From Enterococcus avium ATCC 14025 (GTDB lineage: Bacteria > Bacillota > Bacilli > Lactobacillales > Enterococcaceae): a stretch of DNA of 64,000 nt. Where the stretch lies: positions 30,352 to 94,351 of the forward strand of contig NZ_KE136357.1 in the NCBI RefSeq assembly GCF_000406965.1, given 5' to 3'. This document shows positions 51,151 to 60,470 of the stretch, piece by piece. The position numbers were made by a program, and so were the translations under genes. How positions within the stretch are numbered: the stretch's first letter is position 1; the number at the start of each line of letters is the position of its first letter. Below the pieces are notes generated by a model that was given only the letters and a program-made list of their open reading frames with translations, made no database searches and had not been told where the DNA came from.

Positions 51151-51981
51151 TTGCTTAGAATTAAGAAGATTTTTAACAACAATGTGGTCTTGGTGATTGA
51201 TACGAAGGGTCTGGAGCGGATCTTGATCGGCAGAGGGATTGCCTTTCGGAAACGGGTTGGCGAGACAGTTGAGAAGAATAAGATCGAGAAGACGTTCGTG
51301 GTGGATTCTCCGAATGTGGCGGATCGGTTTGTGCAATTGATCGAAGAAGTCCCGATCAATCGGCTGGAGATGGTGACGGTGATCGTCAAAGCTGCGGAAG
51401 CGGAGCTGGAGCGGACCTTTGATGGGAATACCTATATTGGGTTGGCGGATCACATTAATTATGCGGTGAATCGGTTTCGGAATGGGGAAACGATTCAAAA
51501 TGCGTTGTTATTGGAGATCAAGAAGTTTTATCCGAAGGAATTTGCGGCGGGCATGAAGGCGCTGGAGCAGATCAGCTATTATGAGGGGATCGAGCTGAAT
51601 GAGGATGAGGCGGGATTTATCGCGCTTCACTTTATTAATGGCGGCTTGAACAATGATACGGCTCAGACGTTGTTGACAACGGAGATGTTGCAAAAGGTGG
51701 TCTTGATCGTAGAGGATGGTTTAGGGATCGAACTGGATACGGAATCACTGAATTATGTTCGTTTCGTTACCCACTTGAAATTCTTTATTCAACGTGTCAT
51801 AATAAATGAACCAAGACAGGAAGCGGTGCCGGAGATGTATGAACAGGTGGTTCAGTTTTATCCGAAGGCGACGGAGAGTGTCGGGATCATTAAGCAATAT
51901 TTACAAGAGAAGCTGGCCTGTCGGATTTATCCGGAGGAGGAGATGTACTTGATTCTCCATGTCCAGCGGCTAATTAAATAA
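51151..51981 (+). CDS. LicT/BglG-type transcriptional antiterminator
   Basis: 276 aa from a TTG start with GGGGAGAG. CAT RNA-binding domain (1-55: FNNNVVLVI, GRGIAFRKRVGE), PRD1 (about 65-170, with HINYAVNR) and PRD2 (about 175-276, with HFINGG and LILHVQRL). It binds the RAT 3 nt after its stop and prevents termination when the PTS substrate is present. Self-contained regulator of the beta-glucoside operon. Confidence 0.93.
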   Translation: MLRIKKIFNNNVVLVIDTKGLERILIGRGIAFRKRVGETVEKNKIEKTFVVDSPNVADRFVQLIEEVPINRLEMVTVIVKAAEAELERTFDGNTYIGLADHINYAVNRFRNGETIQNALLLEIKKFYPKEFAAGMKALEQISYYEGIELNEDEAGFIALHFINGGLNNDTAQTLLTTEMLQKVVLIVEDGLGIELDTESLNYVRFVTHLKFFIQRVIINEPRQEAVPEMYEQVVQFYPKATESVGIIKQYLQEKLACRIYPEEEMYLILHVQRLIK

Positions 51982-51983
51982 AC

Positions 51984-52013
51984 GGGATTGTAACTGATTA
52001 TGCAGGCAACACC
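51984..52013 (+). promoter_or_regulatory. RAT ribonucleic antiterminator
   Basis: GGGATTGTAACTG, attat, GCAGGCAACACCC, a near-consensus RAT of the bgl/sac type, overlapping the following terminator. Confidence 0.9.
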
Positions 52014-52057
52014 CAAGCAAGGGATGAAGAGTCTCTTGTTTGAGTGTTGCCTTTTTT
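52005..52057 (+). terminator. RAT-controlled terminator
   Basis: GGCAACAC...GTGTTGCC then T6. Confidence 0.85.
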
Positions 52058-52082
52058 ATATGCCAAAAAAGGGGGAAGCAAC

Positions 52083-54008
52083 ATGGATAAGTATCAAAGC
52101 TTGGTATCATTTATTTTGGAAAAGGTCGGAGGAAAGGAGAATGTGTTAAGCGTCACGCATTGTATGACGCGACTGCGTTTTACCTTGAAGAATGATTCGT
52201 TGGTCCAGCGTGAGGAAGTGGTGAAATCAACGGATGTCATGAGTGCGCAATTTGCCAGCGGACGGTTTCAGGTGGTTGTCGGGACAAATGTGGCGGATAT
52301 TTTTCAAGTGGTTCAGGAACAGTTGAATGGGAAAACGGTCGCGGCGGAAGAAGAGAAAAAAGGGTTAGTCAGTACGTTAGTCGACACGATTACCAAAGTG
52401 ATCACGCCAGTTTTAGGAATTTTAACGGCTTCAGGTTTGCTGCAGGGGATTTTGGCTTTATTGACGGCGACGAATGTTTTGTCGGTCAATGATGGGGCGT
52501 ATATTATTTTGCATGCGATGGGGCAGGCGGTCTTTTACTTTTTACCTGTCACATTAGGCTACACGAGTGCGAAGGCCTTCAAGATGAATCCGTTTGTGGG
52601 GATGATGCTTGGAGCAACCCTGCTGATTCCAGAGCTGATGACAGGGCTGACGAGCGGCGATGCGCTATATACCCTGTTCAAGGAGACGCTGTTCCAAACG
52701 CCGGTCTTTAACACCTTCTTTGGAATTCCGATTCTGTTTCCGGCGAATGGTTATCAATACACGGTTATTCCCATTATCTTTATTGTCTATGTTGGTTCAA
52801 AGGTCGAAAAATGGCTGAAAAAGGTTGTGCCGGCAGTGATTGCTCACAACGTGAATTCGTTCTTAACGATCTTGATCACGGTTCCTTTAGCAATTTTGGT
52901 GGTTGGTCCGGTGACGAATGTTCTTAGCTCATTAATCAGTGCAGGTGTATCAGGTTTATATGGGATTTCTCCTGTCGTGACTTCGTTAGTCGTAGCGTTG
53001 CTCTATCAACCATTGGTTATTTTTGGGTTGCATTGGCCGATTTCAGCAATTGGGATTACAAACTTGGCACAATCAGGCGTGGATTACATTTTCCCAATGT
53101 CCTTTACCGCCAATTTTGCGCAAACCGCTGTAGTATTGGCTGTCTTTTTACGGACACGCTCGAAGGATCAAAAGGCCTTGGCGATTCCAGCGATGGTATC
53201 GGGCTTGTTCTGTATCATTGAACCGGCGATCTACGGCTTTAGTTTACCAGTCAAGAAACGTTTTGCCTTTTCAATGCTTGGCGGTGCGGTTGGTTCGTTG
53301 ATCTTGGCTTTGACTTCGACAAAAATGTACGCGATGTCCTTTGGGATTCTAGGCTTTGCGGCCTTTATTGATCCGAAAAGCGGCAGTATGAATGGCGTCA
53401 TCATCGCAGTTATTGCATCAATCGCGACTGCGGCGGTGCCGTTCGTGTTAACCTATATGGCCTTTAAAAAAGAAGAGGATGTCATCGATCCAGAAGAAAA
53501 AAGTCTCGTGAAATCTGAAGTGTTGGTTTCACCATTACAAGGAGAAATCAAACCCATCGAACAGGCAGCTGATCCAAGCTTTGCATCAAAAGCATTAGGC
53601 AGCGGTTTTGTGATTGTCCCAGAAAAGGGCGAGGTGGTTTCGCCGGTCACTGGTACGGTGGAAACTGTTTTCCCAAGTGGTCATGCTATTGGAATCATTA
53701 GTGACACGGGGATCGAAGTATTGATCCATATCGGGATTGATACGGTGGAATTAGAAGGTCAAGGCTTCCATCCATTAGTAGAAAAAGGACAATCTGTCGT
53801 TCAAGGCGAGAAAATTCTAGAAGTAGATTTGGAAAAAGTCGCCGAAGCAGGTTATTCGATTGAATCCTTTGTGACGGTTACGAATTCTGATCAATTTCTA
53901 GACGTGCTTAGCCAGCAGGAAGGGCATGTGAAGCTCAATGACAAGGTCATGACCGTCATTCCTTTCAACAATCAAGCAGAAGCAATTAACTTAGCGGAGG
54001 TAAATTAA
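52083..54008 (+). CDS. PTS beta-glucoside transporter EIIBCA
   Basis: 641 aa from the ATG at 52083 (GGGGGAAGC). EIIB (about 1-90) with C27 in VTHCMTRLRF, EIIC (about 105-465) with GFSLPVKKRFAFSMLGG, and C-terminal EIIA-Glc-type (about 495-635) with IHIGIDTVELEGQGF holding the active His. One polypeptide imports and phosphorylates an aryl-beta-glucoside. No phospho-beta-glucosidase follows; an ADP-ribosylglycohydrolase does. Confidence 0.95.
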   Translation: MDKYQSLVSFILEKVGGKENVLSVTHCMTRLRFTLKNDSLVQREEVVKSTDVMSAQFASGRFQVVVGTNVADIFQVVQEQLNGKTVAAEEEKKGLVSTLVDTITKVITPVLGILTASGLLQGILALLTATNVLSVNDGAYIILHAMGQAVFYFLPVTLGYTSAKAFKMNPFVGMMLGATLLIPELMTGLTSGDALYTLFKETLFQTPVFNTFFGIPILFPANGYQYTVIPIIFIVYVGSKVEKWLKKVVPAVIAHNVNSFLTILITVPLAILVVGPVTNVLSSLISAGVSGLYGISPVVTSLVVALLYQPLVIFGLHWPISAIGITNLAQSGVDYIFPMSFTANFAQTAVVLAVFLRTRSKDQKALAIPAMVSGLFCIIEPAIYGFSLPVKKRFAFSMLGGAVGSLILALTSTKMYAMSFGILGFAAFIDPKSGSMNGVIIAVIASIATAAVPFVLTYMAFKKEEDVIDPEEKSLVKSEVLVSPLQGEIKPIEQAADPSFASKALGSGFVIVPEKGEVVSPVTGTVETVFPSGHAIGIISDTGIEVLIHIGIDTVELEGQGFHPLVEKGQSVVQGEKILEVDLEKVAEAGYSIESFVTVTNSDQFLDVLSQQEGHVKLNDKVMTVIPFNNQAEAINLAEVN

Positions 54009-54992
54009 GTGAGAAAAAAGATTTGGGGCGTACTTGCCGCCGGAGCATTAGGAGATGCGATGGGAATGCCGACAGAATGCTGGTCGCAGGAAAAAATCCG
54101 TCAGAACTTTCCTGATGGGGTAACCGAATTAATCGCATCAAACGAAAACGATGTGTTTGGACGCAAATTAGCGGCAGGAGCGATCACTGATGATACGCTG
54201 AACGTGCTGATGATCTTATCCATGATCAAGAAAAACCACGGGCAGATTCGCGTGGCGGACTATGTCGCAGAGCTGCGGGAATGGAACGACAATTCAGGTG
54301 TTTCCGCCTTTGTTTCCGGTCCATCGACATTGAAGGCTTTGGATAAAATCGCCCAAGGTGTGCCGATCAAAGAGACGGGTGTCACAGGAACAACCAACGG
54401 GGCATCTATGAAAATTGCCCCGATCGGACTAATCAGTGATTATCGTGATTTGACGACACTAGTAAAAAATGTCGCGGAAATCTGCCTGCCAACCCACAAC
54501 ACCAAAATCGCCATCGCCGGAGCAAGTGCGGTAGCAGCCGCGATCAGCTACACAGTTCGCGGGGGACAATCAATCGAAGAAATTTGGTCAGTGGCTTTTG
54601 ACGCAATTAATGCCGCCAAAGAATACGGACACGATTTTCCAGCCGCTTCACTGACCTTCCGCATGAATCAGTCACGCAAGATCCTGCGTCAGGAAGCCGA
54701 CGAAGCCGTCATCCTAAAACGACTATACGAAGAAATCGGGACGGGAATGGAAACTATCGAAACCATCCCAAGCGCCTTTGTCATCGTCGAATTAGCCAAA
54801 GGCGATCCATTAAAAGCCGCCCAACTAAGCGCTTCTCTGGGATGGGATACCGACACGATCGGTGCCATCAGTGCCGCAATTTGCGGCGGGATGAATCCAC
54901 AGTTGCCAAAGGAAATGATCCGGCAGATCGAAGAAGTTAATCAGTTGGATTTTGAGGAGTTGACTGATGATGTCGCTCCGTTTGTGAAGTAG
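54009..54992 (+). CDS. ADP-ribosylglycohydrolase (DraG) family protein
   Basis: 327 aa from a GTG touching the previous stop. GVLAAGALGDAMGMPTE at the start, ITDDTLNVL (two Asp metal ligands), NGASMKIAPIG and the C-terminal WDTDTIGAISAAICGG (three acidic/Thr ligands) give the full binuclear Mg site of the DraG/ARH family. In a beta-glucoside PTS operon it more likely cleaves the N- or O-glycosidic bond of an imported phospho-ribosyl or nucleoside-like compound than deADP-ribosylates a protein (inference). Confidence 0.88.
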   Translation: MRKKIWGVLAAGALGDAMGMPTECWSQEKIRQNFPDGVTELIASNENDVFGRKLAAGAITDDTLNVLMILSMIKKNHGQIRVADYVAELREWNDNSGVSAFVSGPSTLKALDKIAQGVPIKETGVTGTTNGASMKIAPIGLISDYRDLTTLVKNVAEICLPTHNTKIAIAGASAVAAAISYTVRGGQSIEEIWSVAFDAINAAKEYGHDFPAASLTFRMNQSRKILRQEADEAVILKRLYEEIGTGMETIETIPSAFVIVELAKGDPLKAAQLSASLGWDTDTIGAISAAICGGMNPQLPKEMIRQIEEVNQLDFEELTDDVAPFVK

Positions 54993-55052
54993 TAGGGTGA
55001 AATAAAAAAATAGCCACAAAAACTTAATATCGGAAAATACAGTTCCGAATAA

Positions 55053-55089
55053 AGCCGTCAACGATCTGAAAATGTTGACGGCTTTTTTT
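55053..55089 (+). terminator. Terminator of beta-glucoside PTS operon
   Basis: AGCCGTCAAC-gatctgaaaat-GTTGACGGCT then T6. Confidence 0.9.
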
Positions 55090-55225
55090 CGTGACACTGA
55101 TTAAAATGGTGAATCGATGTGTTTAAAAAAGCGTAATTTTATATAGGAAAGGTTATAAAGCTATTTACAAGAATTTTTTTCTTAACTATAATTGGGTTAC
55201 TCAAGGGTAACCTTGGAGGGCGGAT

Positions 55226-55573
55226 ATGGTAGAATCTCGAGAAATAGAAAATATTATTAATGCATTCAAAAAGGACTATAAAAATGGCCGATGTCGCATC
55301 ATCCCGAGAGAGAAGAATCAGGATACACTCAACAGGCTTCAATGGATTGAGGAAGAGGCTTTGTATTACCTTGAAAAGAATCTAAAAGTTGAGCATTATT
55401 TATCGGGACCTGAACAACCGCACATTAAAAGAGGTAGGCTACAGACAGGATCGGTCTGGAAATTCTTGATGCCTGTATTTTCACCGAAGGCCAAGATTAA
55501 GCTAGAGGCTTATGTCAAATTTCATTATTGCAAAGACGGAACGATTTTTATTTCATTTCATGAATCAATCTAG
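55226..55573 (+). CDS. Probable toxin partner of YgiT-type antitoxin
   Basis: 115 aa, basic, soluble; a compact alpha/beta protein ending in strands (AYVKFHYCKDGTIFISFHE). Position and size suit a type II toxin: it lies 16 nt before an MqsA/YgiT-like antitoxin gene. I do not recognise the toxin family; an RNase of the RelE/MqsR fold is possible. TTGGAGGGCGGAT precedes the ATG. Confidence 0.55.
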   Translation: MVESREIENIINAFKKDYKNGRCRIIPREKNQDTLNRLQWIEEEALYYLEKNLKVEHYLSGPEQPHIKRGRLQTGSVWKFLMPVFSPKAKIKLEAYVKFHYCKDGTIFISFHESI

Positions 55574-55589
55574 AAGGAAGGTGCCTTAA

Positions 55590-56087
55590 ATGGAAAGAAT
55601 GTGTTACGAGTGTGGAAATGACAGCTTTAAGGAAATTAATGTGCTAAAGAGCGTAAAGGTCAAAGAATTGGAGCTTGAAGTCGAGCATCGTTATTTTGAA
55701 TGTTCAAATTGTGGGGAAAGATATGCTGATTTTGATCGTCCAAATGAAAATTTGATCCGAAATTATAATGAGTATAGGCAGCGTAAAAACTGGTTAATGC
55801 CTGAAAAAATACGCGATATTCGTAAAAAGTATCATTTGAGTCAAAAAGAATATGCTAGTCTTTTAGGCATCAGTTATTCCACATTAAGCGCTATAGAAAA
55901 TGGTTCCTTGCAAAGTAAAGCCCATGAATCTCAATTTATTTTGTCTCAAAGTGCGATGGGAATGAAGCGTTTGGTCAGCAGGAACAAGGAAATGTTTAGT
56001 GCAAAAAAGATAGCTGAGTTACTTAGTTTGTTGGATCGATTAATAGTTGAGGAATACGAAAAGTTAGGAAGCGAGTCTGTGATTTGA
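55590..56087 (+). CDS. MqsA/YgiT-type antitoxin with Zn finger and HTH
   Basis: 165 aa. Cys5, Cys8 and a C-S-N-C pair (residues about 38-41) form the YgiT-type zinc finger. An XRE-like HTH follows (about 70-125, MPEKIRDIRKKYHLSQKEYA then SYSTLSAIENG). This is the layout of MqsA-family antitoxins, which bind toxin with the zinc domain and operator with the HTH. It is expected to repress its own operon. Confidence 0.85.
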   Translation: MERMCYECGNDSFKEINVLKSVKVKELELEVEHRYFECSNCGERYADFDRPNENLIRNYNEYRQRKNWLMPEKIRDIRKKYHLSQKEYASLLGISYSTLSAIENGSLQSKAHESQFILSQSAMGMKRLVSRNKEMFSAKKIAELLSLLDRLIVEEYEKLGSESVI

Positions 56088-56235
56088 TTGTTATGGCATC
56101 ATTCATACTCCTGAAAAAGCTTTTGTGTTAGTGAAACAAGAGGAAAGAAGGCAAGGTGAGTAAATTTGAGGTGAACTTCATATTTTCGAGTTTTTCGTCA
56201 AAATTTGCACGAAACTTCAAATTTTTGACCATCAG

Positions 56236-56283
56236 AAACAAGAGTCGTAAACGATTTATTTCGTTTGCGGCTCTTGTTTATTT
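56236..56283. terminator. Bidirectional terminator
   Basis: AAACAAGAGtCGtAAACGA / TCGTTTgCGgCTCTTGTTT between convergent genes at 56087 and 56287. Confidence 0.8.
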
Positions 56284-56286
56284 CAT

Positions 56287-56799
56287 TTATCGCTTTGCCT
56301 CATACTTCAATAAATACTCATGTTCTTCTTTAATAAGCTGTTTGATCTCGTTGGAATCGTCGGCACAAATATTCGGAATTTCCAGTGCGCTGGCTCCGCA
56401 ATGGGATTTTTTCTCTCCGTCTGGGTAAGTGTAGCTGTAGATATGTGTGTCGGGTTCACCGGCGCAATATTCGCAGGTGTTGTCGATGCAGCCGGGGGTT
56501 TTGCTGGGATATTTTTCAATGTTGGTACGAACAACTTCGGCAAATTTTTGTGAGTAGTCGTTGCAGGCGGAAAATCGCAGCGCAAAAAAGTGAGAGAGCT
56601 CTTTTTTGTTTCGGATGCCTATTTTGGCGATCTGTTTATTGTGCCGGCTATGCTTGAATGAGATATGCGAGCGTTCCTTTTTGGGGTTATAACCGAGTTC
56701 GGATAGGTAAACGATAATATCACGGTATACTGATTTGTCTTCAGCGTCTAGTGTGCGTAAAAAAGAATCGATCAGCTCTTTTTGCTTCTTGGTTTTCAT
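56287..56799 (-). CDS. 170-aa Cys-rich hypothetical protein
   Basis: GGAGGGTTGATGG gives the ATG at 56799. The N-terminal half is helical and basic. The middle has CIDNTCEYC and later a HCGA, candidates for a zinc site. The strand EKKSHCGASALEIPNIC and the acidic helix at the end are not familiar. Soluble. Convergent with the TA pair. Confidence 0.6.
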   Translation of the reverse strand: MKTKKQKELIDSFLRTLDAEDKSVYRDIIVYLSELGYNPKKERSHISFKHSRHNKQIAKIGIRNKKELSHFFALRFSACNDYSQKFAEVVRTNIEKYPSKTPGCIDNTCEYCAGEPDTHIYSYTYPDGEKKSHCGASALEIPNICADDSNEIKQLIKEEHEYLLKYEAKR

Positions 56800-57251
56800 C
56801 CATCAACCCTCCAGTAAGTAGTAGGCGTTTTCCTTTTTTTCGATGAGTTAAGTATAGCATGAAGAATGAAATGACTCCTGAAAATAACTAATTAATAACT
56901 TGTAAATAGTAGTGTTCGTTGCTAGATAAGTGCTTTTTTTAATAAGTAATTATTTCTAATAAAAAAATGATGTAATTTTGAATTTAATTTGGTATAATTT
57001 AAAAATCTTATGAAAGCTTGTGTTCTTGAGGTAAGCGAATTTATTTTTTTTCACACAATTGATTCACTAAAACCTTAGACTTTCTTTAGAAAACAAAAGG
57101 ATTACTTATTGGAATGAATAGGCTCTTTATTTGTCTGCCATTTCTTTATTTGTGCGTAAACAAATTATCGGAGCCGCCAGATTGAATAATTTGTACTATT
57201 GCAAGAATCTCGAGTTCGTATGAAACAGGCTCTATCTAAGGTGAAAGGGAA
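56800..57251. other. Intergenic before surface locus 2
   Basis: About 450 AT-rich bases. TATAAT at about 56995 may be a promoter. No supported gene or hairpin. Confidence 0.4.
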
Positions 57252-57482
57252 ATGACAATCGGTTCAACTACCAGTAATAGCATGCTACAGATAGGAGTGG
57301 TCACTTTGAAATATTTAGAAATCATTGGATTGACTATTGTCGTAGTAGCGTTAGGGTTGTGGGTTCTTTATTATACTCGCTGGCTTGCTTTTCGCAGGGA
57401 AAATAGGAAGCAAGAACAGAAACAAGTAAAAGATCACTATCAGACTGCGGAAGCAGCTTCTGGAATTAAAAAACATAAGTGA
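57252..57482 (+). CDS. Small single-span membrane protein
   Basis: 76 aa. One hydrophobic helix (YLEIIGLTIVVVALGLWVLYY) flanked by a basic Lys/Arg/Gln-rich tail on the inner side. An alternative TTG start at 57309 behind TAGGAGTGG would give 58 aa beginning just before the helix. It precedes the LPXTG/MucBP protein by 13 nt and may be a partner or assembly factor; function unknown. Confidence 0.65.
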   Translation: MTIGSTTSNSMLQIGVVTLKYLEIIGLTIVVVALGLWVLYYTRWLAFRRENRKQEQKQVKDHYQTAEAASGIKKHK

Positions 57483-57495
57483 AGGAGAAAATGGA

Positions 57496-58929
57496 ATGAG
57501 AAAGCATTATATTCGCTGTTTGGCTGTATTTTCAATGATTGTTGGGGTGCTTCAATTTGGAGTAGCAGAAAGTTTTGCGGAAGCATCAACGGCAACAGTC
57601 ACGACAGAGTACGCTTTATATGATACGTTGTCGCCGACAGAACAAAAGAATCTGGTTACTAAACAGCCAGAAGCAACAATTACACATGATGAGGAAAATT
57701 TCCGCTTAATTTATCAGAAAAAAGCCGCTCAGCCGGTAAATCAAACGAATAAAACTACTGGAGCAACCTTGCAGCAAATAAATACGCATTCTGTCCTGCA
57801 AAGTTCCTACAAATCACTGCCAAAAACAGGGGAGCAGAAGCAAAATAAAATCATTGTCTATTGTGGAATGATATTACTAGCTACGGGTATCCTCCTATTG
57901 GTTTGGAAACGCCGTCAAGCTAAAAAAGCGCTACTAGTATTAGCGCTATTTGGAGGAACTGGGTTTACAAGCATTGCGGCAGCGGCAACACCTGAATTAC
58001 CCGCAGCGAAAACAGAAACACTAGCCAAGGGCAGTGCATTTAAACCCGATACTTCCGTTTCAGACTACGATTATCTCGGCTATATCCATTCGTCCAACAA
58101 TCACGAGTCACCAGTAGTTCCTGAGAAAAAAGAAGGCACAGTATTGGTACATTTTGTGGATGAAAATGGCAATACAATCGTTCCTGATGTGACGTTAACA
58201 GGAAATATTGGTGAAAAATATACATCAGAAGCAAAGACGATTAATGGCTATAGTTTAAAAGAAATTCGAGGAAACGCAACCGGTACATTTACTGATCAGC
58301 CACAAGAAGTCACTTATGTGTACACGAAGGAACCCGTCAAAGGAGCGAATGTCGTTGTTCGTTATGTTGACGAAGAAGACAACACAATTGCCCCAGCTGA
58401 GACGTTAATGGGAAATGTTGGTGAAAAATATACATCAGAAGCAAAGACGATTACCGGCTATATTTTAAAAGAAGCTCCAGAAAATGCAACCGGCACATTT
58501 ACTGATCAGCCACAAGAAGTCACTTATGTGTATGAAAAAGAAAAACAGTTAGGGCGTGTAATCATTGATTTCAGCAAAGTAACTTCAAACATTGGTAGAG
58601 ACTTCTATGTCTATATAGACGAAGATGGGGTACCTAAATGGACCAGCGTGAAGGCGGAAGGATTCGTCTTATATGACACGAATTACCGTATACCAGATAA
58701 TGGAAAGCTTGAACTTGAAGGAGAAGTGGGAACCAAAGTGGTAGGTCCAAGTGGATTAAATCTGGAAGTTTCTGGATATCTTCAATTAGGCATTGTCTAC
58801 CTTGATTCAAAGGGAGTGGAACAAGTAGCAGAAATGCAAGGTTTTAGAATTTCATTCAACGAAGAGGCACCTTTGACCTATACCGAGGAAAATCAAACGA
58901 TTGTCTATAATATGTACTATCCAAACTAG
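57496..58929 (+). CDS. Chimeric surface protein: LPXTG module joined to secreted MucBP module
   Basis: 477 aa. Residues 1-30 are a signal peptide. LPKTGE (about 109-114) plus a helix (IIVYCGMILLATGILLLVW) and KRRQAKK form a complete sortase signal, but the frame continues. ALLVLALFGGTGFTSIAAAA (about 144-163) is a second signal-peptide-like segment. Two MucBP repeats follow (about 213-283 and 285-353; NATGTFTDQPQEVTYVY in both), then an unknown strand-rich domain to the end with no anchor. It looks like two genes, a small LPXTG protein and a secreted MucBP protein, joined in one frame. GAAGGAG precedes the ATG. Confidence 0.8.
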   Translation: MRKHYIRCLAVFSMIVGVLQFGVAESFAEASTATVTTEYALYDTLSPTEQKNLVTKQPEATITHDEENFRLIYQKKAAQPVNQTNKTTGATLQQINTHSVLQSSYKSLPKTGEQKQNKIIVYCGMILLATGILLLVWKRRQAKKALLVLALFGGTGFTSIAAAATPELPAAKTETLAKGSAFKPDTSVSDYDYLGYIHSSNNHESPVVPEKKEGTVLVHFVDENGNTIVPDVTLTGNIGEKYTSEAKTINGYSLKEIRGNATGTFTDQPQEVTYVYTKEPVKGANVVVRYVDEEDNTIAPAETLMGNVGEKYTSEAKTITGYILKEAPENATGTFTDQPQEVTYVYEKEKQLGRVIIDFSKVTSNIGRDFYVYIDEDGVPKWTSVKAEGFVLYDTNYRIPDNGKLELEGEVGTKVVGPSGLNLEVSGYLQLGIVYLDSKGVEQVAEMQGFRISFNEEAPLTYTEENQTIVYNMYYPN

Positions 58930-58934
58930 AAATA

Positions 58935-58974
58935 GGCTACAGCGGCTTAGTAATTTCGCTGTAGCCATTTTTTT
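58935..58974 (+). terminator. Terminator after surface locus 2
   Basis: GGCTACAGCG...CGCTGTAGCC then T7. Confidence 0.9.
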
Positions 58975-59113
58975 AGTTTGTAACAGACTTTCTTCCGCTT
59001 TTTAGCAATTAAATAAGGGGATGCCGTCATTTTTGCGATCTGTTCATCATAGAAACTGTTCTTTAGCTTTTACTTAGAAACACAATTTTCCGTTTCTGCA
59101 AAGTAGGGTGATG

Positions 59114-59419
59114 TTACGATTTCTTTTTTTCTTCTTTCAGATCATCGTAGATAAAAATATTCTTGATAATTCGTAAAATCGGACGGATGGTCAGGAAGAT
59201 CGAACCTGCGAGGTAAAAGTACATGCCGATTCGATCAGGGATCGAGGTTAGGGCTGCGACACTGCCGAGGATGTAAAAGAAGCCGGTTAATAAGTCGACT
59301 GCCAGAGAGAGAATTGTATATCTGTTTTGAAAATACACACGAAATCTTTTTCCCTGTATCTCAATATCTTCTTCGATGGCGGTTTCTACTTCATGAGCTT
59401 TACGTTCAATTTTGGGCAT
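59114..59419 (-). CDS. YrhK-like membrane protein
   Basis: 101 aa from the ATG at 59419 (a TTG at 59431 is another choice). Two hydrophobic helices (TILSLAVDLLTGFFYILGSV and GMYFYLAGSIFLTIRPILRI) after a charged N-terminus with FRVYFQNRY; the pattern fits the YrhK domain. Function unknown. Confidence 0.65.
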   Translation of the reverse strand: MPKIERKAHEVETAIEEDIEIQGKRFRVYFQNRYTILSLAVDLLTGFFYILGSVAALTSIPDRIGMYFYLAGSIFLTIRPILRIIKNIFIYDDLKEEKKKS

Positions 59420-59542
59420 GAGGATAATCAAACCTTTCTGTTTTTGTATAAAGGTTCATTGTACTATCAGTTGGTAAAAATCTGAAAGATGTTGCTTGTA
59501 AGATAACTAAATAATGGATGGAATAGATTAACGATGGATATA

Positions 59543-59587
59543 AAAATAGAGTCGCAAATGATTTTTGATCTTTTGCGACTCTATTTT
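59543..59587. terminator. Bidirectional terminator behind thyA
   Basis: AAAATAGAGTCGCAAA...TTTGCGACTCTATTTT, perfect 15-16 bp arms, just past the thyA stop. Confidence 0.9.
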
Positions 59588-59594
59588 CTATTAG

Positions 59595-60470
59595 TTATTC
59601 CGCTATCTCATATTTAATCACGCCGTTATGCTCGTAACCTTCCAGCTTCACATCAGATAAGCGGCGTTCAAAGAATGAACGTTTGTGGCCATTCTCATCG
59701 AATTTATCTGGTAAGACAAGCGTTGGTTCGCTGTCTGGGATTGGTTGAGACAGCTGTTCTTTTAAAGCATCGATATGGCGATCGTAAACGTGAGCGTCAT
59801 CGATACACCAGTGCATGGTACCAAGCTCAAAGCCGAGCTGGTCGGCAATTAGGCGATGCAGGACCGCGTATTGGTAGGTGTTGAAGGGTTGGCCTAATGC
59901 CATGTCAGCGGAGCGCTGTTTGACATGCAAATCAAGGACACCATTGTTGACCTTCCAGTTGGTTGCCCAGACACATGGTTCTAGAGTCATTTCGTCTAGG
60001 TCATCGACATCCCACAGGCTAGTCATGATACGGCGAGAGCCAGGATTGTTTTCTAATTGATGGAGCACGTATTCGACCTGATTAAGCTTTTCTTCACGGT
60101 CTGGCAGCTTGCGGCATTTTTTGGCTAATTGATAGCCGTATGCTTTGCCGATGGTATTGTTGTCGTCAACCCACTCATTCCAGACTTTACAGTTGTGGTC
60201 TTGCAGCCAGGTTACGTCGTTGGATAATTCTTGCCAGATCCATTCCAATTCGATCAAGGGCGTTTTTTGAAAGACGCGTTTTGATTTCAAGATTGGGATA
60301 CCGTCTGAGGGGGTGATCTTAAAGTTGACGCCTTGGATAAAACGAGTAGGAGCAGGGCTGCCATCGGCGTATTTTGCCCGAACCAAGGCAGGATCTTGAT
60401 CCGTGCCGTTTTCAATAATATCCATGACGATGTCGCGATAAATTTTGTCGAAGCCAGTATATTCAGTCAC
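59595..60470 (-). CDS. thyA: Thymidylate synthase ThyA
   Basis: 291 aa from a GTG at 60470 (GAGGAG site). Catalytic C166 in LEPCVW, folate/dUMP residues in QRSADMALGQPFNTYQYA and HIDALKEQL. It converts dUMP to dTMP using methylene-tetrahydrofolate. No folA (DHFR) gene is next to it. Single-gene unit with its own terminator. Confidence 0.95.
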   Translation of the reverse strand: MTEYTGFDKIYRDIVMDIIENGTDQDPALVRAKYADGSPAPTRFIQGVNFKITPSDGIPILKSKRVFQKTPLIELEWIWQELSNDVTWLQDHNCKVWNEWVDDNNTIGKAYGYQLAKKCRKLPDREEKLNQVEYVLHQLENNPGSRRIMTSLWDVDDLDEMTLEPCVWATNWKVNNGVLDLHVKQRSADMALGQPFNTYQYAVLHRLIADQLGFELGTMHWCIDDAHVYDRHIDALKEQLSQPIPDSEPTLVLPDKFDENGHKRSFFERRLSDVKLEGYEHNGVIKYEIAE

